The position numbers and the translations under genes are program-made. Under the pieces are notes generated by a model, which was not told the origin of the DNA, searched no databases, and saw only the letters and a list, made by a program, of their open reading frames with translations. A stretch of 8,516 nucleotides of DNA, taken from contig SKWB01000246.1 in NCBI GenBank assembly GCA_007129135.1, forward strand, positions 1 to 8,516. The letters run 5' to 3'. Source of the DNA: Halococcaceae archaeon (GTDB taxonomy: Archaea; Halobacteriota; Halobacteria; Halobacteriales; Halalkalicoccaceae). Of this stretch, positions 1 through 6,253 are shown piece after piece (position 1 is the stretch's first letter; the number at the start of each line of letters is the position of its first letter).

Positions 1-732
1 CTCGACCTCGCGGACCTCTCGTCGGTCCGCTCGTTCGCGAGGCGCTTTCGCCGGGACAACCGTGAGCTACACGTCCTCTGCAACAACGCGGGGGTCATGG
101 CGATCCCCCGACGCGAGACGGTCGACGGCTTCGAGACCCAGTTCGGCGTCAATCACCTCGGGCACTTCGCGCTTACCGGGATACTGCTCGACCGACTGCG
201 GGAGACGCCGGGCGAGACGCGCGTCGTCACCCAGAGCAGCTACTACCACCGGCGTGGGCGGATCGACTTCTCCGACCTCGACGGCGAGCGCTCGTACGAC
301 AAGTGGGCGGCCTACGCCCAGTCGAAGCTCGCGAACGTGCTGTTCGCGACCGACCTCGACCGCCGGCTGCGTGCGGCGAACGCGAGCGTCGAGAGCGTAG
401 CCTGTCACCCGGGGTACGCCGCGACCGATCTCCAGCGGCGAGGGCCGGAGATGGAGGGGTCGTGGCTGCGGCTCCGGGCGATGTCACTGGCGAACGCCCT
501 GTTCGCGCAGTCGGCCGACCGGGGAGCGCTCCCGATGCTCTTCGCCGCCACGGAACCCGAGGTCGACGGCGGCGAGTACGTCGGCCCCGGGGGCTTCCTG
601 AACGTGCGGGGACCGCCGGCGGTCCAGGAGCAGAGTGCCCGCTCCAGGGACGAGGAGCTCGCGAGGCGGCTCTGGGCGGTCTCGGTCGAGCGGACGGGCG
701 TCGCGTTCGACCTCCCCGATTCTACCCACTGA
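1..732 (+). CDS. SDR-family NAD(P)-dependent oxidoreductase, 5'-truncated
   Basis: This is the C-terminal 243 residues of a short-chain dehydrogenase/reductase, open from the first base of the window; the N-terminal TGxxxGIG cofactor motif lies outside it. Visible family marks, numbered from the window edge, are the LDL-x-D-L-SSV strand after the cofactor half, NNAG at 28-31, NHLGHF at about 51-56, serines at 79-80 (SSYYH), and the catalytic YAQSK with Tyr105 and Lys109. The long spacing between the catalytic Ser and Tyr and the C-terminal YxGPGGF...RG...S...D-x-ELARRLW pattern are typical of retinol-dehydrogenase/protochlorophyllide-reductase-like SDRs, which haloarchaea carry in many copies. 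The substrate cannot be told. It should be a soluble cytoplasmic enzyme. A gap of 68 bases with its own box A separates it from the next gene, so it is probably not part of the catabolic locus downstream. Confidence 0.9.
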   Translation, partial: LDLADLSSVRSFARRFRRDNRELHVLCNNAGVMAIPRRETVDGFETQFGVNHLGHFALTGILLDRLRETPGETRVVTQSSYYHRRGRIDFSDLDGERSYDKWAAYAQSKLANVLFATDLDRRLRAANASVESVACHPGYAATDLQRRGPEMEGSWLRLRAMSLANALFAQSADRGALPMLFAATEPEVDGGEYVGPGGFLNVRGPPAVQEQSARSRDEELARRLWAVSVERTGVAFDLPDSTH

Positions 733-771
733 TCCGACCGAGGTCGGACCGCCGACGGGCCGAACGTGGGG

Positions 772-777
772 TATAAG
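772..777 (+). promoter_or_regulatory. Box A (TATA) of the DoeA-like gene
   Basis: TATAAG lies 24-29 bases upstream of the ATG at 801 in otherwise GC-rich sequence. That is the spacing expected if transcription starts at the start codon, and no Shine-Dalgarno sequence precedes the ATG. A leaderless transcript, common in haloarchaea, is inferred. Confidence 0.6.
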
Positions 778-800
778 CCGTCTCCTCGTGACCCTCCTCC

Positions 801-1973
801 ATGTCACCGTTCGAGCGGGCGGAGTACGAGCGCCGCGTCGAGGCGACGAAGGAGCGGATGTACGAGAAGGGCATCGAGACGCTCTTTCTGGCCGATCCGG
901 CGAACATGAACTACCTCACCGGCTACGACGGCTGGTCGTTCTACGTTCACCAGGGCGTGATCGTCTCGCTCGAGCTCGACCAGCCGGTCTGGATCGGCCG
1001 CGAGATGGACAAAAACGGCGCGCGGGCGACCGTCTGGATCGACGGGGAGAACGTCCACTCCTACGGCGACGACCACGTCCACTCGCCGGTCGGCAAACAC
1101 CCGATGGACGCCGTCGCCGCGCTCCTCTCCGACCTCGGTCTCGATGGCTCGACGATCGGCGTCGAGATGGACGCCTCGTACTACACCGCACGGTCGCACG
1201 AACGGCTCACCGACCACCTCCCGAACGCGGCGTTCGTCGACGCGACGCTACTCGTCGGCTGGGTCCGGAGCGTGAAGTCCGAGGCCGAACTCCGGTACAT
1301 GAGACAGGCCGCCGAACTCTCCGAGCGGGCGATGCGCGCCGGGATCGACGCGATCGGCGCGGGCGTTCCGGAATCGGAGGTCGCAGCGGAGATCTACCAC
1401 ACGCTGATCGCCGGCACCGACGAGTTCGGCGGGGACTACCCCTCGATCGTCCCGCTGATGCCCTCCGGTGAGCACACGGGCACGCCGCACCTCACCTGGT
1501 CGGACGAGCCCTTCTCCGAGGGCGATCCGGTCATCATCGAACTCTCGGGCTGTCGTCACCGGTACCACTCGCCGCTCGCCCGGACGGCCGTGATCGGCGA
1601 GCCCTCGGAGGAGATGCAGCGCGTCGCGGACGTCGTCGTGGAGGGTCTGGAGGCGGCGATCGGTGAGGCGAAACCGGGGGTCACGTGCGAGGCGGTCGAA
1701 CGGGCCTGGCGCGAGACGATCGCCGAACACGGCATCGAGAAGGAGTCACGCATCGGCTACTCGATGGGACTGGGCTACCCGCCGGACTGGGGCGAGCACA
1801 CGGCGAGCCTGCGCCCGCAGGACGAGACGGTGCTGGAGGAGGACATGACGTTCCACGTCATCCCGGGGATCTGGTTCGACGAGTTCGGCGTCGAGATCAG
1901 CGAGACGATCCACGTCGGGAAGAGCGGTGCGGAGGCGCTCGCCTCGTTCCCCCGGGAGCTCTTCTCGGTCTGA
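801..1973 (+). CDS. doeA: M24-fold hydrolase, probable ectoine hydrolase (DoeA/EutD-like)
   Basis: This 390-residue protein has the two-domain creatinase/aminopeptidase-P build: an N-terminal domain (about 1-160) with DPANMNYLTGYDGWSFYVHQ at 32-51, and a pita-bread domain (about 165-385). All five metal-ligand positions of M24 metallopeptidases appear replaced: Glu247 in IIELSG, Pro258 in YHSPLART, Tyr320 in GYSMGLG, Ile354 in HVIPG and Ser367 in GVEISET. Together with YPPDWGEH (326-333) this matches my memory of ectoine hydrolases DoeA/EutD, which open the ectoine ring to N-acetyl-L-2,4-diaminobutyrate without behaving as metallopeptidases; a glutamate is reported to form a covalent intermediate in EutD, and Glu247 is a candidate. 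The length fits DoeA (about 400 aa). The ATG at 801 is set by the box A spacing. A deacetylase-like M20 gene and an osmolyte carrier nearby support the role. A creatinase-like or other amidohydrolase is the main alternative. Confidence 0.75.
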   Translation: MSPFERAEYERRVEATKERMYEKGIETLFLADPANMNYLTGYDGWSFYVHQGVIVSLELDQPVWIGREMDKNGARATVWIDGENVHSYGDDHVHSPVGKHPMDAVAALLSDLGLDGSTIGVEMDASYYTARSHERLTDHLPNAAFVDATLLVGWVRSVKSEAELRYMRQAAELSERAMRAGIDAIGAGVPESEVAAEIYHTLIAGTDEFGGDYPSIVPLMPSGEHTGTPHLTWSDEPFSEGDPVIIELSGCRHRYHSPLARTAVIGEPSEEMQRVADVVVEGLEAAIGEAKPGVTCEAVERAWRETIAEHGIEKESRIGYSMGLGYPPDWGEHTASLRPQDETVLEEDMTFHVIPGIWFDEFGVEISETIHVGKSGAEALASFPRELFSV

Positions 1974-1983
1974 TTTCCCGCGC

Positions 1984-2967
1984 TCACTCCGGCGCGGAGA
2001 CGACGTTCTCCAGCCCCTCGAACGAGCCCGTCTCCTCCAGTCGCCGGACGTTCCCCGCGACGATCTCCGCGAGCCGCTCCCAGTGTCGCGGCGTGTGACC
2101 GCCCGTGTGCGGCGTAATGAGGACGTTCTCGAAGCGCCAGAGCGGGTGCTCGGGCGGGAGGGGTTCGGGATCGGTGACGTCGAGGGCCGCCCCCCGGATC
2201 GCGTTCACCTGGATCGCGCTCACCAGCGCGTCGGTGTCGACGATCGGCCCGCGGGCGGTGTTGATCACCACGGCGTCCGGTGGCAGGGTGGCGAACTCCG
2301 CCTCGCCGATCAGTCCCCTGGTCTCTTCGGTCAGCGGACAGGCGATCACGAGGTATTCGGTGCGCGAGAGCGCCTCGTGCAGGTCGTCCTGGTCGAAGCC
2401 GATCACCTCGTCGGTCGGTCCGCCCTTCTCGGGGGTGTAGCGCACGCCCACGGTCTCGACCTCGAAGCCCTCCAGCCGAGCCGCGACCGCCTGGCCGATC
2501 GAGCCGAGGCCGACGATCGTCACGGTCGACCCGTGGAGTTCGTGCGAGCGGAAGTGTCGCCACTCGTGGTTCTGCTTCCTGCGCCAGCCCTCGTGGAGCC
2601 GGCGGGCGAAGACGAGCACGTTCCCGACCGTCGCCTCGGCGATCCCCGGCGCGTGGATCCCGCCCGCGTTCGTCACCGCGATACCCCGCCGCTCGATCTC
2701 GTCCATCGGGAGGTGGTCGGTCCCGGCGAACGCACACGCGAACAGTTCGAGTTCCTCCGCTCGGTCGAGCAGCGCCTCGTCGATCCCGACGCCGGTGACG
2801 ATCCTCGCACCGGGCACCAGGTTCCGTTCCTCGCGCGGCGTCCGCGCCAGCGCGACCTCGCGGTCCGGCAGTCGTTCGCGGAGCTCCTCGGCGTACGGCT
2901 CCATCGCGAGCCCTTCGGTTCCCTCGCGCAGCACGACGACATCCGGATCTCGTCCTTCGGCGGTCAT
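1984..2967 (-). CDS. D-isomer-specific 2-hydroxyacid dehydrogenase
   Basis: This 327-residue NAD(P)-dependent oxidoreductase should interconvert a 2-hydroxy acid and a 2-oxo acid in the cytoplasm. The split substrate domain (1-100 and the C-terminal tail) surrounds a Rossmann domain with GLGSIG at 153-158. The catalytic triad is visible: Arg239 in NTARGP, Glu268 in DPEPL and His287 in ITPHTGG, with the TPRHWER helix after it. The frame stays open upstream to 3135, but I chose the start at 2967 because an AT-rich box (2995-2998) lies 28-31 bases upstream and the family-like N-terminus begins there; 2988 is possible. It is convergent with the DoeA-like gene (10-bp gap) and shares a 90-bp divergent promoter region with the M20 gene. 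The physiological substrate is unknown. Its place between two putative ectoine genes suggests, but does not show, a role in the same pathway. Confidence 0.88.
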   Translation of the reverse strand: MTAEGRDPDVVVLREGTEGLAMEPYAEELRERLPDREVALARTPREERNLVPGARIVTGVGIDEALLDRAEELELFACAFAGTDHLPMDEIERRGIAVTNAGGIHAPGIAEATVGNVLVFARRLHEGWRRKQNHEWRHFRSHELHGSTVTIVGLGSIGQAVAARLEGFEVETVGVRYTPEKGGPTDEVIGFDQDDLHEALSRTEYLVIACPLTEETRGLIGEAEFATLPPDAVVINTARGPIVDTDALVSAIQVNAIRGAALDVTDPEPLPPEHPLWRFENVLITPHTGGHTPRHWERLAEIVAGNVRRLEETGSFEGLENVVSAPE

Positions 2968-2994
2968 CGCCCTCCGGTTCACGCCCATCCGACC

Positions 2995-2998
2995 AAAA
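2995..2998 (-). promoter_or_regulatory. Candidate box A of the 2-hydroxyacid dehydrogenase gene
   Basis: On the minus strand a TTTT core sits 28-31 bases upstream of the ATG at 2967. It is the only AT-rich patch at the right distance, so it supports that start, but it is a weak TATA match. Confidence 0.35.
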
Positions 2999-3028
2999 CG
3001 TTCCCGTCCCGGCCGGCTGCTCAACGAG

Positions 3029-3034
3029 TTATAT
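3029..3034 (+). promoter_or_regulatory. Box A (TATA) of the M20 amidohydrolase gene
   Basis: TTATAT lies 24-29 bases upstream of the ATG at 3058, with no Shine-Dalgarno sequence, fitting a leaderless transcript. It lies in the 90-bp region between divergent starts (2968-3057), so both genes could be controlled by one regulator bound there. Confidence 0.65.
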
Positions 3035-3057
3035 CCCTCGCCTCCCAACCCCGAACC

Positions 3058-4344
3058 ATGACCGATACGGACCCGCTGCTCGCGCTCAGACGCCGCCTGC
3101 ATCGCTACCCCGAACCGGCCTGGTGCGAGGTCCACACGACCGGTCTCTTAGTCGAGGAGCTCGAACGGATCGACGGGGTGGAGGTCTCGGTCGGACGGGA
3201 GACGATGGACCCCGAGCACCGGATGGCGGTTCCCGAGAGCGAAGTTCTCGGGGAGTGGCACGACCGGGCGAGAGAGCGCGGCACCCGCGAGGACGTGCTG
3301 GAGGCGACCGAAGGGGGCTACACGGGCGTCGTCGCGGTGCTCGACCGGGGGGACGGACCGACGATCGGCCTGCGGGTGGACATCGACGGGCTCTACGTCG
3401 CCGAGTCCGAGGGAGAGAGCCACCGGCCCGCAGCCGAGGGGTTCCGTTCGGAGAACGAGGGTGTGATGCACGCCTGTGGGCACGACGCGCACATGGCGAT
3501 CGGGGTGGGTGTGCTCGAACGCGTGGTAGAGAGCGGGTTCGAGGGGCGGCTGGTCGTCTTCTTCCAGCCGGCAGAGGAGGTCGCGGGTGGGGGGAAGCCG
3601 ATGGCGTTCGGGCCGTACGCGGAGGGTTTGGAGTACTTCTTCGCCGTCCACGTCGGACTGGACCACCCGACGGGCGAGGTCGTCGCGGGGATCGTCGAAC
3701 CGCTGGCGATGTGCCACCTCAAGACCGTGTTCCGCGGGCGGTCGGCCCACGCGGGACAGGCACCACAGGAGGGGAGAGACACCATCGCGGCGACCGCGAC
3801 GGCGGTCTCGAACGTCAACGGGATCGCTCGACACTCCGGGGGTGCGACCCGGCTAAACGTCGGGCGGGTCGAGGCCGGGAGCGCGAGCAACGTCGTCGCG
3901 GATCGTGCGGAGGTGATCGGGGAGGTGCGCGGCGAGACGACCGAACTGATGGAGTACATGAAAGGCGAGTACGACCGGATCGTCGCGGCCGCGGCCGAGA
4001 TGCACGGCTGTTCGGTCGCACAAACGGTCGAGGGCGAGTGTCCGAGATCGGACAGCGACCCCGAACTCGCGGCCGTCGTCGCCGGGGTCGCCGGGGACCA
4101 CGAGATGGTCGACTCGGTGGTCGAGGAGGCGGCGTTCGGGGCGAGCGAGGACGCGACGTTCTTCATGGACGAGGTGCAACAGCGGGGCGGCCTCGCGACC
4201 TACGCGATCGTCGGCACCGACCACCCGGAGGGCCACCACTCGCCGGGCTTCGACGTGGACGAACGGTCGATCCCGATCGCCGTCGACGTACTGAGCGAGG
4301 CGATCGAACGGACGGCAGAGACGCGGCCGGCTCCCGACGGCTAG
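3058..4344 (+). CDS. M20D zinc amidohydrolase, probable N-acetyl-diaminobutyrate deacetylase (DoeB2-like)
   Basis: This 428-residue protein has the M20D (AbgA/AbgB, amino-acid acylase) layout. The N-terminal LRRRLHRYPEPAWCEVHTT (10-28) is the family's opening motif. The metal site is recognisable in HACGHDAH (138-145), QPAEE (170-174), FAVHVG with His198, and GHHSPGFD with His394. The lid/dimerisation domain spans about 215-330, with FRGRSAHAGQAPQEGRDTI starting at 225. Family members hydrolyse N-acyl or aminobenzoyl amino acids with one or two divalent metals, in the cytoplasm. Next to a DoeA-like ring hydrolase, the natural inference is removal of the acetyl group from N-acetyl-L-2,4-diaminobutyrate. 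Bacterial DoeB/EutE usually does this with an unrelated AstE/AspA-type fold, and M20-type DoeB2 proteins are, as I recall, the alternative. The start is fixed by the box A spacing. Its TAG stop is shared with the convergent transporter gene. Another N-acyl amino acid substrate remains possible. Confidence 0.85.
   Translation: MTDTDPLLALRRRLHRYPEPAWCEVHTTGLLVEELERIDGVEVSVGRETMDPEHRMAVPESEVLGEWHDRARERGTREDVLEATEGGYTGVVAVLDRGDGPTIGLRVDIDGLYVAESEGESHRPAAEGFRSENEGVMHACGHDAHMAIGVGVLERVVESGFEGRLVVFFQPAEEVAGGGKPMAFGPYAEGLEYFFAVHVGLDHPTGEVVAGIVEPLAMCHLKTVFRGRSAHAGQAPQEGRDTIAATATAVSNVNGIARHSGGATRLNVGRVEAGSASNVVADRAEVIGEVRGETTELMEYMKGEYDRIVAAAAEMHGCSVAQTVEGECPRSDSDPELAAVVAGVAGDHEMVDSVVEEAAFGASEDATFFMDEVQQRGGLATYAIVGTDHPEGHHSPGFDVDERSIPIAVDVLSEAIERTAETRPAPDG
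4341..4344. other. Shared CTAG: overlapping stop codons of convergent genes
   Basis: The palindrome CTAG carries TAG at 4342-4344 for the amidohydrolase on the plus strand and TAG at 4341-4343 on the minus strand for the transporter. The two genes therefore overlap by 4 bp with no room for an intergenic terminator. Confidence 0.95.
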
Positions 4345-5963
4345 TCGTCGTCGCCGGGCACCGTGTCGGTCGGTGGTCGTTCCTTGCTCTTTCCGATGAG
4401 CACGGTCTCGTCCTGGAGGAGGACCCGGCCGTAGCTCGACCCGAACTCCTTGATCAGCCCGAGCATGGCGAGCAGGCAGACGAAGGCGAACGGGCCGCCG
4501 GTGATGATCGCGGCCGACTGGAGCGCGTCGACCCCGCCGAGGATCATGAGGATCGCGGCGGTCATCCCCAGGACGACGCCCCAGAAGATCCGGTTCAGGT
4601 TCGAGGGTTTCGCCTTCCCGCCCGTCGTCATCATCGAGACGGCGAGCGTCGAGGAGTCCGCGGAGGTGATGAAGAACGTCGTGACGAGGAGCATGAACGC
4701 GATCATGAAGACCGTCCCGAACGGGAACGCCTCGAAGAGGATGAAGCCGGTCGCCTCCGCGCCGACGTCGCCGGCCATCACGGCGCCGAAGTCGGCGACG
4801 CCCTCGTGCTGGGCCCAGACCGCGGTGCCGCCCAGCGAGACGAACCACGGGATCGTCGCCGCCGAGGTCGCGACGATGCCGGTGAACGCCACCTCGCGAA
4901 CGGTCCGACCGCGCGAGATCCGGGCGATGAACAGGCCCGCGAAGGGCGACCACGAGAGCGCCCACGCCCAGTAGAACACCGTCCAGGCGTTCGTCCACTC
5001 GGTCCCGCCCTCGACGCCCGCGCCGGTGAAGAGGCTCATCGCGACGAAGTCCGAGATCATCCCCCCGATCGCCTGCGTGCCGATCAGCACGAGGAAGATC
5101 GTCGGTCCGACCAGGAGGGTCGCGACGAGGAGGACGCCGAAGAGGACCATGTTGAAGTTCGAGAGCCGGCGGATCCCCTTGTCGACGCCGAGCACCATCG
5201 AGATGGTGAAGAGCAGCGTCATCGTCGTGACGACGAGGATGATCCCCGTGTCGCCGAGATCGATCCCCCACTGGAAGCTCAGCCCCTCGACGAACTGGCT
5301 ACCGATGAAGCCGAGCGAGGTCGCCACGCCGCCGATCGTCGCGAACACCGCGAGGATGTCGATCGCCTTCGCGGCCGGTCCGTCGAGGTTGTCCCTCCCG
5401 AGGATCGGCGTGAGCGCCGAGGAGACCCGCAGCGGGACGCTCTCGTAGTTGTACGCGAAGTAGCCGATCGCGATCCCCATGAGGGTGAACACCGCGAGTT
5501 GGGGTAACGCCCAGTGAAAGAGCGTCTGCTGGACCGCGATCGACATGGCGGCCCCCGACTGGCTGGAGACGTCGAACAGCGGCGACGGGTCGTCGTAGTA
5601 AAAGAGCGCCTCGGTGGGCCCCCAGAAGACCACCCCGGCCGCGAAGCCTGCGGAGTAGAGCATCGCGAAGAAGGAGAAGAAGCTGTACTCTGGGGAGTCG
5701 TCGCCGAAGGTGATCTTCCCCCACGGCCCGACGATCAGAAAGAGCAAGAAGAGCACGATCAGGAAGACGATCACCAGGAGCGCCCAGTTCAGGTACTCGA
5801 GGAAGACCGTGTTCAGCGTCCCGATCGCGGACTCGACGGTTCCCGGGCTCGCGAAGAACATCCCGATCACGCCGAGCGTCAACAGCGCTCCGAAGACGAA
5901 GACGACCGGGTCGAGCTCCTCGAAGAAGCCCTCGGAGGACCTCGACCCGCCGGCGTCAGCCAT
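4341..5963 (-). CDS. BCCT-family osmolyte transporter (betaine/ectoine/choline type)
   Basis: This 540-residue polytopic membrane protein belongs to the betaine-choline-carnitine transporter family, with about 12 hydrophobic segments from residue 20 to about 505. The family signature is clear at 327-343 (WTVFYWAWALSWSPFAG), followed by FIARISRGRTVREV, and ITSADSSTLAVSMMT occurs at 432-446. Two departures stand out: the glycine stretch of TM3 reads SAGFAAGVVFWGPTEAL (104-120) where betaine carriers have MGIGL-type sequence, and Ala335 stands where the signature usually has a second adjacent tryptophan. Substrate choice may therefore differ from glycine betaine, and the linked DoeA/M20 pair points to ectoine or hydroxyectoine uptake. 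BCCT carriers are usually Na+ or H+ symporters. The C-terminal tail is short and acidic. The start at 5963 has a GGAGG Shine-Dalgarno at 5970-5974 and overlaps the end of a small upstream ORF, so translation is probably coupled. Confidence 0.92.
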   Translation of the reverse strand: MADAGGSRSSEGFFEELDPVVFVFGALLTLGVIGMFFASPGTVESAIGTLNTVFLEYLNWALLVIVFLIVLFLLFLIVGPWGKITFGDDSPEYSFFSFFAMLYSAGFAAGVVFWGPTEALFYYDDPSPLFDVSSQSGAAMSIAVQQTLFHWALPQLAVFTLMGIAIGYFAYNYESVPLRVSSALTPILGRDNLDGPAAKAIDILAVFATIGGVATSLGFIGSQFVEGLSFQWGIDLGDTGIILVVTTMTLLFTISMVLGVDKGIRRLSNFNMVLFGVLLVATLLVGPTIFLVLIGTQAIGGMISDFVAMSLFTGAGVEGGTEWTNAWTVFYWAWALSWSPFAGLFIARISRGRTVREVAFTGIVATSAATIPWFVSLGGTAVWAQHEGVADFGAVMAGDVGAEATGFILFEAFPFGTVFMIAFMLLVTTFFITSADSSTLAVSMMTTGGKAKPSNLNRIFWGVVLGMTAAILMILGGVDALQSAAIITGGPFAFVCLLAMLGLIKEFGSSYGRVLLQDETVLIGKSKERPPTDTVPGDDD

Positions 5964-6090
5964 CGTCGGCCTCCGTCCGTCCCGCCCCGGTATTCGCTCC
6001 GCCGGTTTCTCCCTCCGGGGCGACCGACTCCCTCCCCCAGGAAGCGGTCACGACGCCGCCGGCCCCCGTATCCCAACTGTCTAGAGACAT
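5956..6090 (-). CDS. 44-aa leader ORF overlapping the BCCT start
   Basis: A small ORF begins with ATG at 6090-6088 and ends with TGA at 5958-5956, so its last codons overlap the transporter start in the minus-strand string ATGGCTGA. The product starts MSLDSWDTGAGG and ends TEADDG. It has no hydrophobic segment and is acidic (8 Asp/Glu against 2 Arg, no Lys), as halophile proteins are. A TATA-like box at 6113-6118 lies 23-28 bases before the ATG, the spacing seen for leaderless genes in this window. With the transporter's Shine-Dalgarno inside this ORF, the arrangement looks like translational coupling: ribosomes finishing the small ORF reinitiate on the carrier. I do not recognise the peptide. 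It could be a regulatory leader, a small partner protein or a chance ORF in the mRNA leader; conservation upstream of other haloarchaeal BCCT genes would separate these. Confidence 0.5.
   Translation of the reverse strand: MSLDSWDTGAGGVVTASWGRESVAPEGETGGANTGAGRTEADDG
5970..5974 (-). promoter_or_regulatory. Shine-Dalgarno of the BCCT gene
   Basis: GGAGG on the minus strand sits six bases before the ATG at 5963. The other genes here look leaderless, so this site marks the transporter as an internal cistron of a longer transcript and supports 5963 as its start. Confidence 0.65.
6078..6089. promoter_or_regulatory. Palindrome at the leader-ORF start, candidate operator
   Basis: TGTCT-AG-AGACA is a 5+2+5 near-perfect inverted repeat placed exactly at the predicted transcription/translation start of the minus-strand leader ORF. 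A repressor bound here would block initiation. The function is inferred from position only. Confidence 0.35.
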
Positions 6091-6103
6091 GATGACACGA
6101 CGC

Positions 6104-6115
6104 ATAGATGTCTAT
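6104..6115. promoter_or_regulatory. Palindrome overlapping the BCCT box A, candidate operator
   Basis: ATAGA-TG-TCTAT is a second 5+2+5 inverted repeat, 26 bp centre to centre from the first and overlapping the TATA-like box. The two repeats share a TGTCT element. AT-rich palindromes over box A are typical sites for archaeal repressors; no regulator is identified here. Confidence 0.35.
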
Positions 6116-6118
6116 ATG
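6113..6118 (-). promoter_or_regulatory. Candidate box A of the leader-ORF/BCCT transcript
   Basis: Minus-strand CATATA lies 23-28 bases upstream of the ATG at 6090, predicting a start of transcription at or next to that codon and a distance of about 127 nt to the transporter start. A weaker alternative (minus-strand GATAC, plus 6067-6072) would give a shorter leader. Confidence 0.45.
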
Positions 6119-6253
6119 GGTATTGAGTGTTCCGGTGTTTCGACCCGGTCGACGGGGTTGATCGGTCACCCACGCCGTACGCGATCGGACGGACGAACAC
6201 TTCACACGGGTGGAGGTCGACACGCTCATAGCCGGGGCCCGCCTCCCACCGGC
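6119..6253. other. Intergenic region between BCCT promoter and zinc microprotein
   Basis: This 135-base stretch separates the minus-strand BCCT transcript from the plus-strand microprotein. It holds a weak box A candidate for the latter (TCATAG near 6226-6231) and no other gene I can support. The plus-strand frame that reads into the microprotein has no recognisable protein sequence before the ATG at 6254. Confidence 0.5.

Noticed and set aside
734..747. Small hairpin (CCGAC, loop CGAG, GTCGG) just after the SDR stop, possible terminator
   Set aside because: Only five base pairs and no T-run; such hairpins are expected by chance at this GC content.
1927..3057. In-frame plus-strand extension upstream of the amidohydrolase, antisense to the dehydrogenase
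   Set aside because: It is the reverse of a well-formed dehydrogenase; the box A at 3029-3034 and the M20D opening motif just after 3058 mark the true start.
3853..5271. Minus-strand 472-codon frame inside the amidohydrolase and transporter
   Set aside because: Arg/Asp/His-rich shadow without membrane segments; the transporter in the neighbouring frame has clear BCCT signatures.
4450..5448. Two plus-strand frames antisense to the transporter (4450-4974, 5026-5448)
   Set aside because: Composition mirrors the antisense of hydrophobic codons; no recognisable domain or promoter.
3123..5507. Long plus-strand open frame (794 codons) crossing the amidohydrolase and the antisense of the transporter
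   Set aside because: Arg/Gly/Asp-rich low-complexity translation with no motifs, explained by high GC and the strong codon bias of the real genes on both strands.
6126..6201. Inverted repeat AGTGTTC / GAACACT with about 60-base spacing
   Set aside because: Seven bases with a wide gap; no link to a promoter element, so not distinguishable from chance.
6089..6253. N-terminal extension of the zinc microprotein on the plus strand
   Set aside because: Featureless translation across the opposing BCCT promoter; the conserved-looking core begins at 6254 with a plausible box A.
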